Positions 57,119-64,000 of a stretch of DNA of 64,000 bases are shown here, piece by piece (position 1 is the stretch's first letter; each line of letters starts with the position of its first letter). Position numbers and translations under genes: made by a program. The stretch spans positions 1 through 64,000 of the forward strand of contig MU623436.1 of assembly GCA_025201765.1 (NCBI GenBank), written 5' to 3'. The DNA comes from Daldinia sp. FL1419. Its lineage: Eukaryota > Ascomycota > Sordariomycetes > Xylariales > Hypoxylaceae. Below the pieces are notes generated by a model, which worked only from the letters and a program-made list of their open reading frames with translations, did no database searches and had not been told where the DNA came from.

Positions 57119-58498
57119 TCATAATTTCATCCACTTTCTGGAGCCGTGGTTCGCTACATCACTCCTCGCACTTGCGTGTGCGCGTTCAATCGATGGCCGG
57201 AAAGGGTCGACCTGACTTAGAACGTACGAATCTTGGTAGTATGCTTCCTTGTTATTCCTTAATCCCCTCCTGTCTCCACCCCCCAAATCCGTCTCGCTGC
57301 CTGTTCTGCTATGCGTGGTACCATGTGTCAAACGATCTTCGTCATCTTCCATATACCGCGTCTCTCTTGTAATGTTTACTTCCTGCGTCACAAAGATTTT
57401 ACCCCAGTCCAGATTTCTGAGTACCGGCCAGAAGATGGGGACACTCGCACAGACGCTCGCGGCGTCAACCTCCAAGACAGCTAGGATAATGCTAATAGGG
57501 CCATACCATGTCGGATCTCTTGTTGGGTAAGTCGCTACTCTATGCGCGACAAGGGTCACCAGTCGCCAGATCGCAAAGACAAGCACACTAGGAAAATGAG
57601 TTAGCAGTCCTACCGTTCGAATTATCGTACGGAATGAAGAACTTACAAGATGCCCATGGAAAGCAACGCGGCTAATCGCACGCGGGCATTTGTTGTAGTA
57701 CCATTTTTGAAAAACAGTGGCAAAGGTATTAGGAGAACCATAACATCGAGGACCATATTGACAGCGGCGTGGCTTTCGAACGTAGCAGCGAACGGTTTCG
57801 CGTATTGTGAACCGTATCCATAACAAGTTGGGCCGCCCCCCTTGATCCAAAAGTCGTCAACGGGTACGCACGGAACCCAAGCCAAAAAGGAATATGCGAA
57901 TCCCCAGAGCGCTGTTACGACGACCAGCGTGATAAGCAGCCGGCGAATGAATATCGCTTGATCAAAAACCCGCAAGTATTGTAGTAGGAGGGCCTCTTTG
58001 ATCAATGCCGTCGAAGTAACGTACGCTGCGTTAGCAACGTAAAAGGTTTTTAGGAAACCCTTGGACTGCCAGGGTTCAAGCTGCAAGAAATGTTTGCCAA
58101 GTCCGTACTTGACTGCAAAGCATATCGCTATTGATCCGGCGGTGATCGTAAGCTTCCAAACAGCATCTTGTTAACTAGTTCTCATTTACCAGGTGCGCGA
58201 CGAGCGGTGCTTACAAGGTAAAGCCCTACGCATAAATCATCCCAACCAGGGGCGTGGACAACTCTGAATCGTACATATAATCGAAGGGAAACACATATCC
58301 ACGAGAATATCTATAATATTGAATGAGCATTCTTTCGACCCAAGATTATCTGGCGCGAAGTTGAATCGATAGAGGCAACGTGGGAATGGTGGATGAACAT
58401 ACCATACATGATATGACGATTCCCCAGATCGTTTCCGGCTTGTTAGATATCGGTTCCGATTCATTCCAGTTATCAGTTGAGTAGCGGAACTCCGACAT
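57119..58498 (-). CDS. PTH11/rhodopsin-like integral membrane protein
   Basis: Minus-strand exons 58498-58403, 58310-58215, 58152-57647 and 57587-57119 give 388 residues. Splicing restores IFSWICVSLRLYVRFRVVHAPGWDD at the end of helix 2 and LTITAGSIAICFAVKYGLGKHF thereafter, the fungal rhodopsin-domain (PTH11-related) pattern. Seven hydrophobic segments can be traced; the cytosolic C-terminal tail (about 130 residues) is polar. These proteins are often surface-signal receptors or unknown in function. No CFEM domain precedes the helices. The last intron has a TGCTAACT branch point. A possible sensor of surface or nutrient signals, placed near a cutinase, but no link is shown. Confidence 0.83.
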
Positions 58499-60749
58499 GG
58501 TCTACTCCACGATGACCCGCACTAGGAAGGCAGACAGCCGTGAAGTCTCTGTGGGCCGGGGCCTCACGCCGAGCATGGGAAGCAAAAGTGGAAGTAGTAC
58601 TCGAAATAAAAATAGCTCAAGCGAGAAGGCAGCATCGAATTAGGATCAAGTAGAAAACGTCCTTGAGAAGTTCATATGCGAAAGGATAATGATAATGACT
58701 GAGGTAGATGAGAAGTGAACGAGTGAAAGAGAATACAGGATACTATAATCCTAGAACTTCGCTAACCTTAGACGATAGGTAAAGACGGACGAAGAGAATT
58801 CAAGTTAGGAGAAACTTGAATATTTGGTCTTATTTTTTACGAGGTGCATGTTGTATAAAGTGACAGGACGTGAGACAAGACGTAGGATCCACGCTATCCG
58901 ACCAAATCCTTCGACAATAATTATTCCAGATTGGGAATATTCCCAGGTTCTTTACCACGTCAGACATGCTTACATACCTCGTCGTAGTAGTATTATTATT
59001 ATTATTAAAAAGACGATATGATATTTAGTTCTAAATCATCCCTGATAACCCCTGATCGATTCAATCGCATCTCCCACATCTCCCACATCTCCCACATCTC
59101 CTATATCTCCTACATCTCCTACACGCCGATTTACACAGTTTTCTAGGAGATAACGGGTCCATACCTGAGGTAAGATGAATCACCCTTTCCTGGCTAATCC
59201 AGTCCCGAAGCTTGATAGACCCCTGTTTATGCGGCCCAGTTAACTATAACGGGTATTGCTGCCTGCGCGTTTGATGGTTCAGGGTTACATCGGTCTGGCT
59301 TCTCGAACACGAGTAGATGGTGTTTAAGTGGGCATGTGGATAAAGTAAACGCGACCAGACCGTCTTCGTCTCAGCTATCAAGGAAGTACGGATCAGTACA
59401 CTTCTAATATATTGTCTAAAAATCTTCTTCTTAGTTTTTTTTTCTTCCCTTTTCTATCTACTGGTTTAGCGGCCCGAGAACTGGCAAAGGAAAATAAGGC
59501 AATGGCTTTGTAGATTAGTAGGGTCCTTTAATATGATGTCTGTTTTTATAAGAAATGGAAATGGAGGGCTACGAAAAGCGGGAAAAGCCACGCTTAGAAA
59601 AACTTGGATTAATCCCTGCTTCACGAATCTATCTACCTTGGATACACTACAACTACCTACATGCCTTCTAATATAACAAGAGTACCTTGGGTAATTGGTA
59701 TTTATCTTGCATGAAAACGCAAGGCGTGTAGTCCTAAGTTGCCATATATACCTACTTATTATGTGCCCAGGTAGTTAACGTATACGCCACTCGGAATCTT
59801 CTCCCTGAGCCCTGAGACGCTTATCCAGTGCCGGTCAGATCCTACGGCATTGATGAATACCTAGCTCTCTGGTTAGGAAGTAGCTGGATGGCGCCATGCG
59901 CGATACCCTTGCCCTGTGATCAGGGATCTAGCGACCTAATAATGAGCAATGAGATCGAATACTTATTGTATTACATATTCATTATTCGGAAGCGGCTGGC
60001 GATCCGCGCGATACGTACAGTACCTATTCGCGATGGACCGATCCGTACGATCCGCGCTATTCCCACCAACTTAATCTATGTATCGAATGCAATCCCCGGT
60101 CAAGGATGGCCCCAATACATCCAAGCACCCTATATATAGGTAGGTAAATATTGAATAAACTCATTTTTCGTCGTCCAGTTTCGATAATCATTGGGAAAAG
60201 AAAACTTGATTTTATATTACCGTTCGTGAAAGCCCGTCTTCTATAGACCGAGTGCCCAAATACCTCCCAGTGCATTACGCCGAAAATATAAGCCAACTTA
60301 TTTGCTGATTTCTACTCAAGCCACATATATACTTCATATACCAAGTTATAAACAGGTAACTACCCTAATCTTAGGTAGGTAACCATAGTCAATAACAACA
60401 ACCAAGTATCACCTAACAGATGCCAGCAAAGTTCATAGTATGCCAGTGCTACCAGGTAGTTATCTAGGTTAATTCCTCTCACTCTATAATCTGATTCGAG
60501 ATGCCCAGCACACTCTTCCGCTAATTCATTGAGGGGTCGGTAAGCATCTACTAGAAGAATCCAATAGGTGGGATAACTAGGTACTCTTCAATATCGACGC
60601 TTAAGGGCTGCCGTAATGCCCTCGCCTTACGTACACCTTAATCCCCTAGGTAATAGCTACCTGGGTAGATACATAAAAGGGCATGCATTTATTAGAGACC
60701 ATCTTCAGCTGTCACAATCCATCGAAGACTTCGAATGAAACCAGCCTCT
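58499..60749. other. Gene-poor intergenic region
   Basis: No supported gene in about 2.25 kb. Notable are a nonamer repeat at 59071-59124 (listed separately), a T-run at 59437-59451, a run of imperfect CGATCCG-type repeats near 59998-60057 and several ACCTAGGTA-type palindromes (about 60370-60380, 60455-60470, 60645-60670). Confidence 0.45.
59071..59124. repeat. Nonamer tandem repeat CTCCCACAT, six units
   Basis: Three exact CTCCCACAT units followed by three diverged units (CTCCTATAT, CTCCTACAT, CTCCTACAC) in non-coding DNA. The gradient of change along the array suggests local expansion followed by point mutation. Confidence 0.85.
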
Positions 60750-61665
60750 CTAGACTTTGCTGATAATGAAATCCACCGCATCGGGGGCGAGATCGTGGTA
60801 CTCGTGATGAGCGTCGGTTACAATTAATGTGCCCTCGCAAACCTTGTCGCCGTCATGACAGAGAATCAAGGTCTTGCTAGCGTCGAAATTGGGAATTTCC
60901 CCTCCGTCCTACAGGAACGAATGTTAGATTACATCTGCCTTAAACCAAGTGGAGGGCATGGGAAGATATTGGGAATTGGTTCTTTAGTTAATTTGCTCAG
61001 GTAGCCCTGGTTCTTGAAATAGTGCGGAAGGCCTTGACGTGTTTCTCACCTGCGCTTTCTGAGTGTCGCCGTATGTGACCGCCGCGTAGATTTGATTCCT
61101 AACGGATGCCGACGCGGACTCGATCGACCGGTGAACAAGTGCAGCCCCTTGGCTATAACCCGAAACCACAAGTTTCGACGATGGACACTGCGTCGCCGCT
61201 TGCGTTATCAGTGCTCGCATATTATCTGCATCTTCGGGGTCGCAACCCCCTGTTCTTAGATTGTCTATTAACAGCGCTGGATAGTCGACTCCCTGGGCCG
61301 CTACGATGTTTGCACCTAATGCGGCTTTGAGTTGGTCTACGGTTTGCGGACCCGGGTCATCCCCCTATTACGAGGTGCCGCACGGTTAACTGATATGTCT
61401 ATTGACTGCCCCGGGATAGCCGACTTACCATGTTACCGTCCTGAGTGCTGCCACGAGCAAAGATAAATATGACGTCCCGACAACCCCCCTCAAGAAATTC
61501 ATTTTCCGTCGTTCCGGCCGATTGCCGCTTCAGCGTCCTCGCCCGGACTACGGACTGGCGAGCCTTCAACTTTTCGATGGTACCTTCGGAGTAGTCTAAT
61601 ACTAATGGACTTGCAGCCGAAGAAGCTACCAACGTGGTAAGGAGGAGAGAAAGCGAAAGCCTCAT
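60750..61665 (-). CDS. Secreted cutinase (CE5)
   Basis: Minus-strand exons 61665-61429, 61364-61050 and 60908-60750 give 236 residues. A signal peptide (MRLSLSLLLTTLVASSAA) is followed by a propeptide-like segment. The splice restores GNMGDDPGPQTVDQL. The catalytic triad is visible: Ser in GYSQG, Asp in CHDGDKVC and His in TDAHHEY, with the Cys of CRDVIF and others forming the usual disulfides. Cutinases hydrolyse cutin and related polyesters outside the cell, helping growth on plant surfaces. The introns are 64 and 141 nt; the latter has a CTAAC branch point near its end. It is intact and of usual family length. It suggests a plant-associated or litter-degrading lifestyle, which is inference. 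Confidence 0.93.
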
Positions 61666-62823
61666 TGTTAAGGCAGTTTTAAAGTTGAAGTTACAACTTG
61701 GCCTGTCCCGCTTGTAAGAGCACCACACGATGATTGCCAGAGACACATTTCTTAGAGACTGTTATGACTACCTAGGTAGGCAAAGCCTTTTTATATACAA
61801 TTCGGTTGGCCAGAGTAGGTAGCCTTACCGAGCAATAGCATGCCAATACGGGCTCGAAATTTATTGAGCGACCTTCCTAGAAAGATGTATTGCCCCGGAG
61901 GGACACCGTGGAGTAGGTGGTTTGAAAAGACCCTATTCGATGAACACGTGCGTTGCCTATAGGGTCAATAATAAGGTTTTCGGCCGGAAATATGACTATC
62001 CTCAACGGAGAAGGTAGTAATGAAATATCCCTACGAGCGAGCTTACCCTGGGGTAGGCGAATCTGAAAGGGGCCGAGCTGGGGTGAGCATGCGGGGATAC
62101 GGCACCAGCTGAGCTAACCTCTGCTTATATCCTGCATGGAGAGTAATGGTCAAGGCATAGAGAATAGTAGAGCGTGTTGAAGCCTTCGACGACTTTCATA
62201 AATGACCTAATGATTATATAGGTATACTTCGTATCTTATAGGAAATCTGCAATATCTTAACTAGGTACCTACCTACCTGGGGAGACTCTTAACCTAGAAG
62301 CTGGCGCGAATGATCAGCAAAGTGATGGGATAGTGATAATCTCCTACACCTTCGTCACATACTAAATCTCTTGGGGAATGCAACCCTACCATCCGCCATG
62401 AAAGAAATACGACAAATACAGTTAAGGTGCCGGGGAATAGAGACTTTTATAAGACTTAAACCATAGGACCGTGATATAAGTCGAAGGCAAGCAGGGTTAG
62501 AGATCTTGACTAGAATATGGATCGCTATACCTCCCGTAAGAGCGTGTGTTTTTCCTTCGGATACAAATTTAAGCGTACCTAGGCAGCTATAGAAGACATT
62601 TAGTAGTGACAATATCAATAAACTGTTAATACCTGTTTAACTTCTCCTAAGTGCTAGATATTTCTGGCTCTATTTATGTACATGATTAGACTCTTGCCCC
62701 TGGGGCTTTACAACTCTTATTCTTAATTTTGGGAGAAGTATTAATGTTGAGACTTTATGGGGTGATAAACTACCTAACTTAGGAACGAAGAGCATATTTG
62801 ATCGTAGTATAAAACTACCTGTA
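61666..62823. other. Intergenic spacer, cutinase to Lunapark
   Basis: No supported gene in about 1.16 kb. ACTAGGTACCTACCTACC lies near 62261-62280. The first part is the upstream region of the minus-strand cutinase gene. Confidence 0.45.
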
Positions 62824-64000
62824 TTATGGGACCATCTGGGATTTCTTGTTGCGATGTCTCCGGCTTGGTTGCTGAGCAGGAGGGGATGTGTCTTCTCCAT
62901 CCGTATCTCCAATATCCTCACTGTCATTTCCAACTTTGACCACGTCGCTGGATAAATCACTATCCCGATCCCCACCTCTCAGATCAGTGTTCGGATCTGT
63001 TGATCTTAGAACGTCCCGAATGATCTTCTTACCCTCGTCCATTTCTCCATTTAATGCCCCACAAGACATGCATTTCCACCTGCCCAACTCCGACAAGGAC
63101 TGCGTTCCCGGAGGAGCTTGCCCGTTTACAAGCCGACAATTCTGGCATATTAATACGATGCGATTTTTAGGCGCCATCTCATCCTCGCCGAGCATAAGAT
63201 CCATAATACGGTCGTACCAGTGGTGTGAACCCGTATGAACATCGTACTGAGAATACGAGCGTGGGAGTGGACCGGCGTTAGGTGCGAACTCTTCTGTAGG
63301 TAGCTGGCTTGGTGGAAGTACGTGGTGATTAGGCATGCGAGAAGAACCTGGACGAGATTCCGAGGCTCCTGAAATAGCAAGGTTCGGCGTTCTTTGGATG
63401 TTGGCAGTTGGGGGAGGGGGTATGTTAATCCTCGAGCTAGAAGCGTCGGAACCCGTACTTTGTCGCGTCTTCTTATTGCCCTCCTTCTGCTCGCTATCGA
63501 CGCCCCCACCTTCTATAGTCTGCTTCCTATGTCGACCTCGCTTCTCTCCGGAATCTCCATACTTTTCGAGTAGCTCTAGCGTAGAATCGTATTTCGTAGC
63601 ATCTTTTAGCTTCTGTATTGTCTTTGCACGCTCGGTCTGGTAGTCTTTTAATCGAGACTCTAGGGTGTCGATACGAAAGATGAAGTACGCATTGGTAAGG
63701 GTCCTAACAAGATAGATACTAATTTGGCCGATGTATGGTGAGTAAAATTATTTATATCACAAAAACGACAGTCGTGGCGGCAACATACAACACGGGTCCG
63801 CCAGCCATTCCAGTCCATTCCCACGGGCCTAGATTCTGCCATCCCACCACCAAGGTCAAGACGACAGCGTAGACGAGGTAAGCGAAGGCGAGATATAGAG
63901 TCCAAAGAACCTTGATGCGACGGGCACGGGATCGCGCTCGGTCGAGTTGGGTTTGGGTGGTCGTGATCTTATTGGAAAGGGTCGAGAGAGTTTTCTCAAA
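62824..64000 (-). CDS. LNP1: Lunapark (LNP1), ER three-way junction protein, 5' part outside window
   Basis: Minus strand; only the 3' part is present, as the gene continues beyond 64000. Exons (64000)-63789 and 63718-62824 are joined over a 70-nt intron. The available protein has two hydrophobic segments (VLWTLYLAFAYLVYAVVLTL, then the pair ending GGPVFIYLVRTL made by the splice), a coiled-coil-like stretch (RLKDYQTERAKTIQKLKDATKYD), a Ser/Pro-rich linker and the zinc ribbon CQNC...CMSC with VNGQAPPG, diagnostic of Lunapark. Lunapark stabilises three-way junctions of the tubular endoplasmic reticulum. The C-terminus is acidic then basic. The start and first exon(s) are not in the window. Confidence 0.92.

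Noticed and set aside
59998..60057. Runs of CGATCCG-type repeats as a possible structured element
   Set aside because: Imperfect and short; no clear pairing or partner was found.
1..64000. CRISPR arrays, bacterial operons and phage genes
   Set aside because: Introns and fungal protein families throughout show eukaryotic DNA; no repeat-spacer pattern is present.

Overview
This is a nuclear segment from a filamentous ascomycete (Pezizomycotina, probably Sordariomycetes; the class is inference). The evidence is short introns of about 48-140 nt with GTAAGT/GTATGT donors and CTAAC/CTAAT branch points, Zn2Cys6 regulators, a secreted cutinase, a DUF1996 protein, and fungal versions of SLT11, zuotin, an SR-protein kinase, IWS1/SPN1, BRL1/BRR6, MCP1 and Lunapark. 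Intergenic DNA is AT-rich and carries many ACCTAGGTA-type palindromes. I saw no rRNA, tRNA, CRISPR array or prokaryotic element. Most genes are spliced, so I rebuilt coding regions exon by exon; the span given is start codon to stop codon, with exons listed in the evidence.

Region 1 (0-14 kb): SLT11 splicing factor, zuotin co-chaperone, a secreted beta-helix protein, a CCCH/RBR ubiquitin ligase, a gene-poor 3.4 kb stretch with a GC-rich island and one textbook intron in a stretch with no confident ORF, then a secreted-looking M24 (aminopeptidase P-type) protein.

Region 2 (14-31 kb), mostly housekeeping: a short unknown ORF, SRPK-type kinase with a long leader, IWS1/SPN1 (convergent with the kinase), BRL1/BRR6 (divergent from IWS1), and a NirA/NIT4-like Zn2Cys6 regulator. 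Gene-poor, palindrome-rich DNA lies between.

Region 3 (33-46.5 kb), the most cluster-like part: FAD monooxygenase, a nine-exon DUF1996 secreted protein, MFS transporter 1, type II haloacid-dehalogenase-like hydrolase, a 687-bp TA-flanked MITE, a Zn2Cys6 regulator, and an isochorismatase-like gene divergent from MFS transporter 2. That last shared promoter holds four CGGAG/CTCCG half-sites. Oxidation enzyme, two hydrolases, two exporters and a local regulator suggest a small catabolic or detoxification cluster; this is inference.

Region 4 (47-64 kb): MCP1-like membrane protein, GPATCH8/ZNF804-like zinc finger protein, short-chain dehydrogenase, an eight-exon sugar transporter with a suspicious first splice junction, a decayed-looking coding relic, a putative glycosyltransferase, a PTH11/rhodopsin-like membrane protein, a cutinase, and the 3' part of Lunapark, which runs off the right edge.
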